From positions 620,001 through 684,000 of the forward strand of contig NZ_JAPDPF010000001.1 in the NCBI RefSeq assembly GCF_026283925.1: a DNA stretch of 64,000 bases. Direction: 5' to 3'. Shown in pieces: positions 47,004-56,406 of the stretch; the first letter of the stretch is position 1; each line of letters begins with the position of its first letter. Position numbers and translations under genes: made by a program. The notes beneath the pieces were generated by a model that saw nothing but the letters and a program-made list of their open reading frames with translations, had not been told where the DNA came from and did not search any database. The stretch comes from Dyella halodurans (lineage in GTDB: Bacteria; Pseudomonadota; Gammaproteobacteria; Xanthomonadales; Rhodanobacteraceae).

Positions 47004-47489
47004 TCACAGTTCGCGGATAAAGAATTTGTCGCAGCTGAAGTGGCCGGTGCCGCCCATCGGCGCGTCCAGCCTGGTGAAACCATGACGACGATAAAGCGTC
47101 TGCGCGGCATCCATGCCGCTCAGGGTCTCCAGGTAACAGCGCTGGAAGCCATGCGAACGCGCCGTATCGAGGCAGAGCAGCATCATGGCGCTGCCTGCGC
47201 CGATGCCTCGTGCCTCGGGCAGGAAGTACATCTTGCGCAATTCGCATACGTCCGCTTCGCCGCCCTCCAAGGGGGCGATGCCACCGCCGCCGATCACCAC
47301 GCCGTCGCGTTCAACCACGAAATACGCGCTGCGCGGTCGCGCGTATGCTTCGTGCATGCCATCCACTTCAGCGTCATGAATGGCAAAACCCGGGCCGTCG
47401 GCGCCGAACTCGGGCATCACGGTGCGGATGATGTTCGCCACGGCGGGGTTGTCGCAGGCTTCGATGGGACGGATAAGAAAGTCGGTCAT
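47004..47489 (-). CDS. GNAT acetyltransferase
   Basis: 161 residues. Starts [29 protein letters not shown]; acetyl-CoA loop [22 protein letters not shown] at about residues 85-106; [19 protein letters not shown] near the end. The ATG overlaps the stop of the amidohydrolase gene (ATGA). Substrate unknown; third GNAT in the chain. Confidence 0.85.
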   Translation of the reverse strand: MTDFLIRPIEACDNPAVANIIRTVMPEFGADGPGFAIHDAEVDGMHEAYARPRSAYFVVERDGVVIGGGGIAPLEGGEADVCELRKMYFLPEARGIGAGSAMMLLCLDTARSHGFQRCYLETLSGMDAAQTLYRRHGFTRLDAPMGGTGHFSCDKFFIREL

Positions 47490-48805
47490 GGCGTCGTTGG
47501 TGGTGTGCGGTAGATGGTGCCGTCCTTCATCACGAAGACGGGGTGTTGGAGGTCATCGATATGCGTGCTCGGGTCGCCATTGAAGGCGACGAGGTCGGCG
47601 CGCAGACCGGGGGCGATGCGGCCGAAGCGGTCCTGCTGGCGGAGTATGCGTGCCGCCACATCGGTGGCCGCATGTAGTGCCTGGGGTGGCGTCATGCCGT
47701 CGCGCACCATCGCGGCGGGCTCGCGCCAGTTCTCGCCATGGGTAAACACGCCCACATCGCTGCCATTGCCGATGGTCACGCCGAGCTTCAGCGCGGTGCG
47801 GAAGGCGCGTTCGGACTCGCGCATGCGCGGCGTGGGCTCGCTTTGTCCGGGCACGTAGTGTTCGAAGTACTGCGCCGTCGATTCGACTGCCGTCAACGTC
47901 GGCTCGTAAGCCACGTTGTGCTGCTTCAGCAGCCGGAACGTGGCTTCGCTGGCGCCGTAACCATGTTCGATGCTGTCCACGCCGGCATCCACCGCCAGGC
48001 GCACGCCGGCATCGCTGGATGCATGCGCGGCCACCGGGCGGCCCGAGAGATGCGCGGTATCGACGATGGCCTTCATCTCGGCCAGCGACAGCGTGGGTTG
48101 CGTACTGCCGTCCGCGCCGACGCGGTAGTCGGCGTACAGCTTGATCCAGTCCGCGCCGCGCCCGGCCTGTTCGCGCGTCGCGCGGATGGCTTCGTCGACA
48201 CCGCTGATCTCCTGCGCGCCGCCGGGTAGATCCATATCCGGCCGGAAGCCGCGAGGGCCGGGCCCATAGCTGGCAGTGGCAACAATGGCACGGGTTGCCA
48301 CGAACAGCCGCGGTCCGGGAATCATGCCCTCGTCGATCGCACGCTTGAGCGAGACATCGGCAAAGCCGGCGCCTTCGGTGCCGAGATCGCGCAAGGTAGT
48401 GAAGCCGGCCAACAGCGTGGCGCGCGCATGCGTGGCGGCTTCCAGCGTGCGGTAGTCCTGCGGCTCCTTGAGCACCTGGTCGTTCCACAGGGTTTCGTTG
48501 TACGGATGCAGGAACACGTGGGAGTGCAGGTCGATCAGGCCGGGCGTCAAGGTGGTGCCGGGCAGGACGATGCGTTGCGCGTCGGCGGGACTCTTGATGG
48601 TGTCGAGCGGCCCCACCGCCGCGATGGCGCCGTTGTGGACCAGCACAGCCCAGCCCCTGTGCGCGTTATCGCCGTCGGCCGTCCAGACGCGCTCAGGCAG
48701 CAACAGGATATCGGCGTGGGGCGGGGCAGCCATCGCGGTCGCGACGCCAAGCATCAGCGTGGCCAGGAGAGCGCCAGTCCAAGCCTTGCCTTGATTCCAC
48801 CGCAT
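47486..48805 (-). CDS. Secreted amidohydrolase-family enzyme
   Basis: 439 residues, with a signal peptide ([26 protein letters not shown], cut near residue 26) and the imidazolonepropionase-like amidohydrolase fold. Metal ligands: [14 protein letters not shown] (HxH) near residue 92, Lys in [11 protein letters not shown] as the likely carbamylated ligand, [17 protein letters not shown] and an Asp in GNGSDVG. Relatives include Xaa-Pro dipeptidases and cyclic-amide hydrolases; substrate undetermined. AGGA precedes the start by about 9 nt. Followed in the same direction by GNAT and YdeI genes. Confidence 0.85.
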   Translation of the reverse strand: MRWNQGKAWTGALLATLMLGVATAMAAPPHADILLLPERVWTADGDNAHRGWAVLVHNGAIAAVGPLDTIKSPADAQRIVLPGTTLTPGLIDLHSHVFLHPYNETLWNDQVLKEPQDYRTLEAATHARATLLAGFTTLRDLGTEGAGFADVSLKRAIDEGMIPGPRLFVATRAIVATASYGPGPRGFRPDMDLPGGAQEISGVDEAIRATREQAGRGADWIKLYADYRVGADGSTQPTLSLAEMKAIVDTAHLSGRPVAAHASSDAGVRLAVDAGVDSIEHGYGASEATFRLLKQHNVAYEPTLTAVESTAQYFEHYVPGQSEPTPRMRESERAFRTALKLGVTIGNGSDVGVFTHGENWREPAAMVRDGMTPPQALHAATDVAARILRQQDRFGRIAPGLRADLVAFNGDPSTHIDDLQHPVFVMKDGTIYRTPPTTP

Positions 48806-48870
48806 CGCCAGTTCCTACCGGACCAAAGCCCGATTCTAGCGAGGTGTGGCGTCCGGCGGCGAGCCGATGC

Positions 48871-49245
48871 TCAGCGTGACGTGCGGCCGGCATCCGCCAT
48901 CAGCTGCTTGCAATCCTCGTCGGGCGCCGGCGTAGCGGTGACGCAACTTTGAAAGCCGGCAGGCAGGCTGGTATTGACGCGCATATCGCCTTCGCGCACG
49001 GCGAAGTGCAGCGGCGCTGACGGGCAGGCGGTGCTGGCGGGCGCGCATTCGTTCGCCACGACGGTGTAGTGGCACTCGCCACTCTCACTGCGTAGGCAGC
49101 GAAAGCTGGCGAGCGGGCCGGTGACGTTGACCTTGCTATAGACCACGTCATGGCCATTGGCGATCGAATGAACCACGACCGTGCGTCCTTGTTCGCAGCC
49201 GGCGAGCAACAGCAGCAGGGGAAGCAATGCGATGAACTTGTTCAT
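48871..49245 (-). CDS. Small lipoprotein of unknown function
   Basis: 124 residues. The signal peptide ends in the lipobox LLLAGC (Cys17), so it is a lipoprotein, sorted by default to the outer membrane (Glu at +2). The mature part has five further Cys, an even spread suggesting disulfides. No family recognised. It lies 66 bp upstream of the amidohydrolase gene, same strand, and 43 bp after the response regulator. Confidence 0.75.
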   Translation of the reverse strand: MNKFIALLPLLLLLAGCEQGRTVVVHSIANGHDVVYSKVNVTGPLASFRCLRSESGECHYTVVANECAPASTACPSAPLHFAVREGDMRVNTSLPAGFQSCVTATPAPDEDCKQLMADAGRTSR

Positions 49246-49288
49246 GGGGACCTCTTGGACCGGGCGCTGCGTGGCTTCGCCAGGAAGC

Positions 49289-50053
49289 TCACATGTTGCG
49301 GAACAGCGCCATGAAGGGTTGGCTCACCACCAGCGTTTCCGGGCGCTGCTTGAGACGCAGGGTGCCCTTGCCGGTGTCGTCACGAACAATCGACGCGATC
49401 GCCCTGAGATTGACGATGGTCGAGCGATGGATCTGCTTGAACAGGCTGGGGTCGAGCATGGCGGCCAGCTCACGGATCGGCTTGCGCAGCAGCGCTTCGC
49501 CTTCGGCGGTCATGGCCACGGTGTACTTGTTGTCGGCGCGGAAGTAGGCGACGTCGTCCACCATGATCAGGCGCGTCTCACGCCCGTTGCTGGCGGTGAT
49601 CCAGGTCAACGGTGGCGTTCCCGCGGTGTTGCCGATCGACAGTTCGCGCAGCAGCTCGGTCAGCGCCGCGGTGTCGGCGGGGCGGCCGCTCGCGCGGGTC
49701 TTGAGTCGCTGCACCGTGGCGGTCAGGCGGTCCGCGGTGATCGGCTTGAGCAGGTAGTCCACCGCGCCGCGCTCGAACGCATCGATGGCGTATTGGTCGT
49801 AGGCCGTGGTGAACACGACTTGCGTGGCCGGGCTGGCCTCGGCCGCGGCGGCGGCCACTTCCAGTCCGCTCAGGCCGGGCATGCGGATGTCGAGAAAGGC
49901 GACGTCGGGGTGGTGCGCGTCGATCGCCTCGAGCGCGCCGGCGCCGTCCTCGCACTCGGCCAGCACGTCCAGCTCGGGCCATACCTGGGCCAACAGATCG
50001 CGCAAGGCGGAGCGCAGCAGTGCCTCATCTTCGGCAAGGATGGCGGTGGTCAC
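49289..50053 (-). CDS. LytTR-family response regulator
   Basis: 254 residues. Receiver domain 1-120 with acidic pocket E8/D9, phosphoacceptor Asp55 (FLDIRMPG) and Lys in DYLLKPI. The LytTR DNA-binding domain is at about 155-254 (ETRLIMVDDVAYFRADNKYTVA, FKQIHRSTIVNLRAI). It overlaps the kinase gene by ATGA. Likely controls a few targets through direct-repeat LytTR boxes, which I did not find in the window. Gene context suggests adhesion, envelope or peptide signalling, but this is not demonstrated. Confidence 0.93.
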   Translation of the reverse strand: MTTAILAEDEALLRSALRDLLAQVWPELDVLAECEDGAGALEAIDAHHPDVAFLDIRMPGLSGLEVAAAAAEASPATQVVFTTAYDQYAIDAFERGAVDYLLKPITADRLTATVQRLKTRASGRPADTAALTELLRELSIGNTAGTPPLTWITASNGRETRLIMVDDVAYFRADNKYTVAMTAEGEALLRKPIRELAAMLDPSLFKQIHRSTIVNLRAIASIVRDDTGKGTLRLKQRPETLVVSQPFMALFRNM

Positions 50054-51318
50054 GTCGCAGCCTCCTGCTCGCCCGCCGCCGCGATCTTGCGCGGCACGGT
50101 GATGGTGCTGGCCACACCTTCCGGTGCATTGCTGACGACGGACAGTGAAGCGGCGGCGCCATAGATCAGGCGCAGGCGTTCGCGCACGTTCTTCAGGCCG
50201 ATGCCGGTACCGCCGCTGGCAGCGCTGAAGCCGCGGCCGTCATCGGCGATGGTGATGCTGACGACATCGCCATCCAGGCGCGCCCGTATCCAGATCGTGC
50301 CGCCGCCGGGCTTGGGTTCCAGGCCATGCTTGATCGCGTTCTCCACCAGGGTCTGCAACATCATCGGCGGCAGCGAGACGGCGCGCAGCGCATCGGGTAC
50401 GTCGATCTGCAGCGACAGGCGCGGGCCCATGCGCAGCCGCATGATTTCCAGATACGCGCGGGTGCGCTCCAGCTCATCGCCCAGGGTGGACAGCGCGTCC
50501 TCGGTGGTGGGCAGGGAATGGCGCAGGTAATGAATCAGGTGGCCGAGCATCTGGTCGGCCTGGGCCGGGTCGCTGCGCGTGAGGTACTGCGCGCTGGCCA
50601 GCGTGTTGTACAGGAAGTGCGGTTCGACCTGGGCGTGCAGCAGGTTGAGGCGCGCCACCGTGCGTTCCTTTTCGCTTTCCGATTGCGCGGCGCGCATTTT
50701 CTCGTGGCGGCGCTTTTCGGACATGCGGCGGGTGATGGCGCGGGTGATCGCTTCGGCATTCTCGAGGTTGGTGCCGTCGTCCACGCGGAACCAGTCGCTC
50801 CAGGCGCCGGCCTCGGGCTCGCAGATCAGGGTGACGCTGCCGGTGCCATCGCCGGGCGTGATGGTGGCAAAGATCTGGTTGCGCAGATGGCCAAACCAGG
50901 TGGACGGGTCCAGCCGGCCGAACACGCTGCTGCCGTAGGGCAGGGGGCGCTGGACCTTGGCGCGGATTTGCAGGCTGTCGCGGGCGCTCTCGATGTCCTC
51001 GGTGCGCGGCAGCTCGCGGATGGCCGCATCGAGCAGGTCGAATGCCTCGTCCGCTTCGAATGGAATTTCCACGCGCCGCCGCTGCCGGTTGCCCAGGGTG
51101 TCTTCATCGATATGGCCGGCGATTAGTCGCACGCGGCGTAGGTGCGACACGGCGCCGGTGACCACCATCAGCAGGGCGATGGCAATCAGCAGCACGAACG
51201 CACCGCCCGTATCCCGGTAACGGAAGGGGGCGCTGTTGGAAATCATCAGGGCGGCGAACAGCAGGGCAAGGAACCATGCCAGGACCAGGCGGGCAACAAA
51301 GAGCAGACTCTTGATCAC
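50050..51318 (-). CDS. Sensor histidine kinase, LytS/YehU type
   Basis: 422 residues. Two N-terminal transmembrane helices (LLFVARLVLAWFLALLFAALM and VLLIAIALLMVVTGAV), a cytoplasmic sensor region, the His-kinase (PF06580) dimerisation motif HAQVEPHFLYNTLASAQYL with the phosphorylated His, and a C-terminal HATPase with NAIKHGLEPKPGGGTIWI and DDGRGF. There is no large periplasmic domain. Pairs with the downstream LytTR regulator. Same arrangement as AlgZ/AlgR or YehU/YehT. Confidence 0.93.
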   Translation of the reverse strand: MIKSLLFVARLVLAWFLALLFAALMISNSAPFRYRDTGGAFVLLIAIALLMVVTGAVSHLRRVRLIAGHIDEDTLGNRQRRRVEIPFEADEAFDLLDAAIRELPRTEDIESARDSLQIRAKVQRPLPYGSSVFGRLDPSTWFGHLRNQIFATITPGDGTGSVTLICEPEAGAWSDWFRVDDGTNLENAEAITRAITRRMSEKRRHEKMRAAQSESEKERTVARLNLLHAQVEPHFLYNTLASAQYLTRSDPAQADQMLGHLIHYLRHSLPTTEDALSTLGDELERTRAYLEIMRLRMGPRLSLQIDVPDALRAVSLPPMMLQTLVENAIKHGLEPKPGGGTIWIRARLDGDVVSITIADDGRGFSAASGGTGIGLKNVRERLRLIYGAAASLSVVSNAPEGVASTITVPRKIAAAGEQEAAT

Positions 51319-51454
51319 GGCGGAACCTTGGGCATCGGTGGAATGGCCGAGAGCATACTCAGCCTGGTTCCGGCCCGGGGGCCCTTTTCGACGAAACCGG
51401 GATGGCCGCGACGAAGCCGCCTTGAGCGGGCGTGAAATTGCCGCCCGGCGTCGC

Positions 51455-52366
51455 TCAGCTGGCGGTGCGCGCCCGCGTCACCCGGCTGGCGGTTTCCTTG
51501 TGCAGCTGGGCGGCCAGCCAGGCGCCGGTGGCCACCAGGATGTCCAGGTCGATGCCGGTGTGCAGGCCCATGCCATGCAGCATGTAGACCACGTCCTCGC
51601 TGGCGACATTGCCGGTGGCGCCCTTGGCATAGGGGCAGCCGCCGGTGCCGGAGACGGCACTGTCGACGACTCTTACGCCTTCCTCCAGGCAACTGAGGAT
51701 ATTGGCCAGCGCCTGGCCGTAGGTGTCGTGGAAATGCACGGCCAAGGCGGCCATCGGCACCTCTTGCGCCACCGCTTGCAGCATGGCGCGTGCCTTGGCC
51801 GGCGTGCCCACGCCAATGGTGTCGCCCAGCGAAATCTCGTAGCAGCCCAGCTCATGCAGGCGGCGCGCCACGCGCACCACGTCGCTGACGGCCACCTCGC
51901 CCTGATACGGGCAGCCGAGCACGGTGGACACATAGCCGCGCACTTTCACGCCATCCGCCTTGGCGCGTGCGAGCACCGGCGTGAAGCGTTCGATCGATTC
52001 ATCGATCGAGGCGTTGATGTTCGTGCGGTTGAACGCTTCCGATGCCGCGGTGAACACGGCGATCTCGCTGACGCCGACCGCGCGGGCCCGCTCATAACCC
52101 TGTTCATTGGGCACCAGCACCGGGTAACCCACGCCGGGCAGCTTGCGGATGCCCTGGTAGACCTCGGCGGCGTCGGCCATCTGCGGCACCCATTTGGGGC
52201 TGACGAAGCTGGTGGCCTCGATCGTTTTCAGACCGGTGCTGGATAGGCGATCGATCAGCGCGATCTTGACGTCGGTCGGCAGCAAGGTCTTTTCGTTCTG
52301 CAGGCCATCACGCGCACCGACTTCGACGATGCGGACGTGGTCGGCTTGAGTGGATGACGTATTCAT
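51455..52366 (-). CDS. mvaB: Hydroxymethylglutaryl-CoA lyase
   Basis: Cleaves HMG-CoA to acetoacetate and acetyl-CoA, the last step of leucine/isovalerate catabolism (liuE). 303 residues. EVGARDGLQNEK near residue 15, FHDTYGQALAN with the metal-binding HxH-like pattern, and the signature AVSGTGGCPYAKGATGNV containing the catalytic Cys are all present. It starts 23 bp after the liuD stop and is co-directional with liuD and liuC. Confidence 0.95.
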   Translation of the reverse strand: MNTSSTQADHVRIVEVGARDGLQNEKTLLPTDVKIALIDRLSSTGLKTIEATSFVSPKWVPQMADAAEVYQGIRKLPGVGYPVLVPNEQGYERARAVGVSEIAVFTAASEAFNRTNINASIDESIERFTPVLARAKADGVKVRGYVSTVLGCPYQGEVAVSDVVRVARRLHELGCYEISLGDTIGVGTPAKARAMLQAVAQEVPMAALAVHFHDTYGQALANILSCLEEGVRVVDSAVSGTGGCPYAKGATGNVASEDVVYMLHGMGLHTGIDLDILVATGAWLAAQLHKETASRVTRARTAS

Positions 52367-52389
52367 GGCGTGTCTCTGGATCCTGGCGA

Positions 52390-54399
52390 TCAGGGATGAG
52401 CGTCCGCAACAAACCGGACCAGCACCGCATCGGCTTCCACGAAGTCGCCTTGGGCGGCGCTGATGCTTTCGATGGTGCCGGCGCGTGGCGCTTTCAATGC
52501 CAGCTCCATCTTCATCGCCTCCATCACCAGCAGTTCCTGGCCTTCGACCACGCTATCGCCGGGCTGGGACTTGACCAGCACGATACGACCCGGCATCGGC
52601 GCGGCGATCTGGTTGCCGCCACCGCCTTCCTTGGTCTGCCAGGCAAAAGCGGGCGCGCGTTCGAAACTGTGGCGGTTGCCGGCACCGTCGTGCACCGTGA
52701 CACGGGCGCCGTCGGCGCGCACCGGCAGGCGCAGTGCTTCGTCGTCAAAGCGTGCACTGAGGTACTCGCCATCGTACCGTGCGCCTCGCACATCGACGTT
52801 CGCATCGCCGTGATGCAGCTGGTAGTTGCCATCGTGGCCGTGCGCCTCGATTTCGTAACGATGGCCGTGCAACGACAGTGCGACGATGCGCTTGCCGGCG
52901 TGGCCCACGCGCCACGCGTCGGCACGTGACCAGGGCGAATAGGGATCGCTGCCATCGCGCGCGTTCACCATCACGACGCCCTCGTCGTCCAGCAGCGCCG
53001 CAACCGCTGCGGCGAATAGCGCGTGAGGGTCCGATGCCGCGTCACCCGCGAGGAATTCGCCGAGATGCCGATCGAGATAGCCGGTATCGATACGGCCTTC
53101 AACCACGGCGGGGTGGCGTGCCAGTCGTTCGAGAAAGGCGATATTGGACTTTGGTCCCACGATTTCGCCGCCCATCAATGCGTCGCGAAGACGCTGCAAA
53201 GCCTGTGGGCGATCCTTGTCCCAGACGATGAGCTTGGCGATCATCGGGTCGTAGAAGATGGTGACCGTGTCGCCTTCGACCACGCCACCGTCAATGCGCA
53301 CATGCCGCGAAGGCGCGGGCAGGCGCAGCGTCTGCAGCTTGCCGGAGCCTGGCAGGAAGTTCTGGTCGGGATCTTCCGCGTACAGGCGCACTTCAATAGC
53401 GTGGCCGTGCGCGTGGACCTGCTCCTGCAACAGCGGCAGGGGCTCGCCAAACGCAACGCGTAGCTGCCACTCGACCAGATCCAGCCCCAGGGTCTCCTCG
53501 GTCACCGGATGTTCGACCTGCAGGCGGGTATTCATCTCCATGAAGAAGAACTCGCCATCCTGGCCGACGATGAATTCCACCGTGCCGGCGCCTACGTAGT
53601 TCACCGCCTTGGCGGCGGCCACGGCGGCGGCGCCCATTGCGCTGCGGCGCGCGTCATCGAGAAAAGGCGAGGGGGTTTCTTCCAGGACTTTCTGGTAGCG
53701 CCGCTGCGCCGAGCATTCACGCTCGTTGAGGTGGATCACGTTGCCGTGGATATCGCCGAACACCTGGAATTCAATATGCCGCGGATGGTCCACATAGCGC
53801 TCGAGGATTACCCGCGTATCGCCGAATGCACTGGCGGCTTCGCGCTGCGCGGACGCCAGCGCGTCGGCGAACTCCGCCTCGCTGCGCACGATGCGCATGC
53901 CCTTGCCGCCGCCACCGGAGGCCGCCTTGATCATCAACGGGAAACCGGTGCGACGTGCCTGTTCGGCCAACACCTCGGCCGACTGGTCGGCACCGTGATA
54001 GCCGGGAACCAGCGGCACCTCGTGCTGTTCCATCAAGGCCTTGGCAGCTGCCTTGGAACCCATCGCATCGATGCTTTCCGGCCGAGGACCGATAAAGGCG
54101 ATGCCCGCATCGGTACAGGCGCGGGCAAACGCCGTGTTTTCGGAGAGAAAGCCATAACCCGGGTGGATCGCCTGCGCCCCCGACTTGCGCGCCACGTCGA
54201 GGATCACGTCGCCGCGCAGATACGAATCCGTCGGACGGGGACCACCAATAGGCCACGACTCATCGGCCAGCCGCACATGCTGCGCGTTGGCATCCGCTTC
54301 CGAATACACGGCGATGGTGCGAATGCCCAGGCGTCGGCAGGTGCGGATCACACGACAGGCGATTTCGCCGCGATTGGCAATCAGTACGCGCTCGAACAT
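52390..54399 (-). CDS. liuD: 3-methylcrotonyl-CoA carboxylase, biotin-containing alpha subunit
   Basis: 669 residues from ATG 54399 (MFERVLIANRGEIACRVIR), the universal biotin-carboxylase start; the 52 extra codons upstream are not homologous. Biotin carboxylase domain at 1-445 (ATP-grasp loop KAASGGGGKGMR, EMNTRLQVEHPVTEE). A BT region follows, then a C-terminal carrier domain with VMEAMKMEL; the biotinylated Lys is K630. Sits with liuE and liuC, which points to methylcrotonyl-CoA rather than geranyl-CoA or acetyl-CoA. The beta subunit (liuB) is not in the window, separated perhaps by the palindromic element just upstream. Confidence 0.92.
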   Translation of the reverse strand: MFERVLIANRGEIACRVIRTCRRLGIRTIAVYSEADANAQHVRLADESWPIGGPRPTDSYLRGDVILDVARKSGAQAIHPGYGFLSENTAFARACTDAGIAFIGPRPESIDAMGSKAAAKALMEQHEVPLVPGYHGADQSAEVLAEQARRTGFPLMIKAASGGGGKGMRIVRSEAEFADALASAQREAASAFGDTRVILERYVDHPRHIEFQVFGDIHGNVIHLNERECSAQRRYQKVLEETPSPFLDDARRSAMGAAAVAAAKAVNYVGAGTVEFIVGQDGEFFFMEMNTRLQVEHPVTEETLGLDLVEWQLRVAFGEPLPLLQEQVHAHGHAIEVRLYAEDPDQNFLPGSGKLQTLRLPAPSRHVRIDGGVVEGDTVTIFYDPMIAKLIVWDKDRPQALQRLRDALMGGEIVGPKSNIAFLERLARHPAVVEGRIDTGYLDRHLGEFLAGDAASDPHALFAAAVAALLDDEGVVMVNARDGSDPYSPWSRADAWRVGHAGKRIVALSLHGHRYEIEAHGHDGNYQLHHGDANVDVRGARYDGEYLSARFDDEALRLPVRADGARVTVHDGAGNRHSFERAPAFAWQTKEGGGGNQIAAPMPGRIVLVKSQPGDSVVEGQELLVMEAMKMELALKAPRAGTIESISAAQGDFVEADAVLVRFVADAHP

Positions 54400-54589
54400 G
54401 CGGCTTCCGGGGTTGTGCGAAGTGCCTAAACGTAGCAGATCGGCGTGACGGAGCCGATGCGCGGCGCAGCATTCGGGCGATGTTCGCGTGTCATCGTCGC
54501 GATGCGCGCAGCACGCCCCTAGGGCGGCCCCGAAGGGGCGAGCGCAGCGAGTCATCCAGTGCCTTTCGCTCTGTTGCGATGTGACGGCG

Positions 54590-55277
54590 ACCTGGCTCGC
54601 CTGCGGCGGGCTTCCGTCCTCCTGCCGGAGGCCGGGTCACTTTCTCTTGCGTGCCCAAGAGAAAGTAACCAAAGAGAAGGGCACCCCGCTTGGCGCTTGC
54701 CGAGCTGAAGCTCGGCAAGTCCGTGAGGGTCGGCCGGGCTTTTCGACAGGGCTCCTGCCCTGACGAAAAGGCATCGGCATCCCTGCCGATGCCCCCTGCG
54801 GGGCCTGATCGTCCGCCCCTCACCGCCGCACAGGGGCCCCACACGTCAAAAGCACCAAGCTCGAGCAGCGCGGTGCGCTGCTCATCGCACTTGCTTGGCT
54901 TTCGCTGTGCCTTTGCCCTTGGCTTTGGCCTTGGGGGTTGCTCTGCCGCTCTCCGGGTCCCCTATGGCGCGGCGGGTGGGTGAAGGAAAAGCCCGCAGGG
55001 TGGCTCGCAGGGATGCGAGCCAGTTTGTCGTCAGGGCAGGAGCCCTGTCGACAAACCTCCGTAACCCACCCGCGCACCTGGAGGGCGTAGCCCGGAAGGC
55101 GCGCCATCGGGGTGGCCTTTCTCTTGGTTACTTCTCTTTACTCCGGGCATCCTGCCCTCCGCCCTTCGGGCCGGCTTCGCCGTTCACGCGTGCTCCTGCA
55201 CGCGCGTGGCCACGCAAAGAGAAGTAACCCGGGCCGCGGCAGCGGCTCGGAAGCCCGCCGCAGGCGAGCCCGGTCGC
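54590..55277. repeat. Nested palindromic repeat element, about 0.7 kb, splitting the liu genes
   Basis: The two ends are imperfect inverted repeats of about 75 bp. A 23-bp exact pair (54594-54616 with 55248-55270) forms the outer part. Inside, 54744-54766 and 55028-55050 are another exact 23-bp pair. A 14-bp pair is at 55126-55139 and 55216-55229. Single hairpins occur at 54639-54666, 54696-54719 (11-bp arms), 54770-54793 and 55001-55022. The region contains AGAGAAAGTAACCAAAGAGAAGG-type ends (54656 on; reversed at 55110-55140). All short open frames in it look spurious. The region from liuD (54399) to the cupin (55361), 962 bp, holds no gene. Comparable elements are dispersed in Xanthomonadales genomes by my recollection; none is named with certainty. 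Confidence 0.75.
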
Positions 55278-55361
55278 GGCACCGCTGGGTCAGAGCCGCC
55301 AGATCAGAAGGGAGCCGCACGAACGACGAGCAAACGCCCAAGCAGGCGCTACGCGCCAACC

Positions 55362-55880
55362 TCATTCCCCCTCCCAATAATCCACCGAAGCCCCCGGCAC
55401 ATTCACGACCCGAAACACCTGCGGCGAACCATCCGCAGCCGGGCCGTACTCCGCGATCACGCCGTACTTGCCGGTATCCGGGTATTCACACACCTCCGGC
55501 GTCTGCTTGGTGCTGACGGCGAGATAGCGCAACTCGACGGTGCCGGTGTTGATGATCTGGTGGGCGCGCTCCGGACCACCCGGCGGGCAGGCGATGACGT
55601 CACCTGCGCGGATGGGGTGTCGTTCGCTGCCGATGCGCACCTCGCCGGTGCCTTCGAGCACGAAGAACATTTCCTCGTTGAAACGATGGCAGTGGAAGGG
55701 AAATGCGCGCTTGCCCGGTGGCACGGCGGTGATGTTGTAGCCGAGCTTCTGCGCGCCGATCTGGGCCGAGAAGCGGCCCATGCGTGCCTCGAAGCGCTCG
55801 GCGACGTCGCCGGAGGGGCCCATGCCCGGAGGGAACGGTTGCAGTTCGACGTTGGCGATATTGATGATGGGATGCGTCAT
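55362..55880 (-). CDS. Cupin-domain protein
   Basis: 172 residues, MTHPIINIANVELQPFPPG start. Cupin motif 1 at FHCHRFNEEMFFVLEGTGEVRIG (residues about 62-84) and motif 2 at RAGDVIACPPGGPERAHQIIN. It has an N-terminal segment that may add a strand. Probably binds a metal ion; substrate unknown. It sits between the VOC gene and the palindromic element, on the same strand as the liu genes. Confidence 0.8.
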   Translation of the reverse strand: MTHPIINIANVELQPFPPGMGPSGDVAERFEARMGRFSAQIGAQKLGYNITAVPPGKRAFPFHCHRFNEEMFFVLEGTGEVRIGSERHPIRAGDVIACPPGGPERAHQIINTGTVELRYLAVSTKQTPEVCEYPDTGKYGVIAEYGPAADGSPQVFRVVNVPGASVDYWEGE

Positions 55881-55960
55881 GACGTGGCCTCCGATGGAGG
55901 GTTGCGGGGATATCGCCCTTGGGTTTCACGTTGGCGGCGCAGGAAGGCCCGGGCTTGCGG

Positions 55961-56353
55961 TCATTCCGGCCGGTGGCACACCGCTTCGATATTGTGGCCG
56001 TCCGGATCGAGCACGAAGGCGCCGTAGTAATGCTCGTGATAGTGCGGACGCAGCCCTGGCGGACCGTTGTCCTTGGCGCCGGCCGCCAGCGCGATCAGGA
56101 AAAAATCATCCACGGCCGCGCGATTGGGCGCGACGAAAGCGATGTGGACGGGTCCAGTCGCCATGCCGTTGGAGGAGGTGCCGATCCAGAAGTTGGGCAC
56201 GCCTTGCACGCCGAAACCGGCATGGTCGCCATCGCCTGTCTGCGCTGCCGTCACCTCCATCACCAGCACGCCGCCGAGGGGCGCCAGCACCTTGCGATAG
56301 AACTCGCGGCTGCGTTCATAGCCGGAGACCTGTAAACCGATGTGATCGATCAT
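55961..56353 (-). CDS. VOC-family (glyoxalase/dioxygenase-like) protein
   Basis: 130 residues from ATG 56353 (MIDHIGLQVSGYERSREFYRKVLAPLGG). The vicinal oxygen chelate fold is indicated by paired beta-alpha-beta modules, His5 and GPVHIAFVAPNRAAVDDFF and YGAFVLDPDGHNIEAVCH, with the distal Glu. Substrate unknown. Its stop is 80 bp before the cupin start. The start at 56422 extends into unsupported sequence. Confidence 0.85.
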   Translation of the reverse strand: MIDHIGLQVSGYERSREFYRKVLAPLGGVLVMEVTAAQTGDGDHAGFGVQGVPNFWIGTSSNGMATGPVHIAFVAPNRAAVDDFFLIALAAGAKDNGPPGLRPHYHEHYYGAFVLDPDGHNIEAVCHRPE

Positions 56354-56406
56354 GGTGGTATCCCTAGGGTAAACGGCGAGACTAGCTGCGAGCTCCGGGC
56401 GAGACG

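Noticed and set aside
54488-55516. Several overlapping open frames in the palindromic element, read as small hypothetical proteins
   Set aside because: They overlap on both strands, have no ribosome sites, and their apparent repeats are explained by the inverted repeats themselves.
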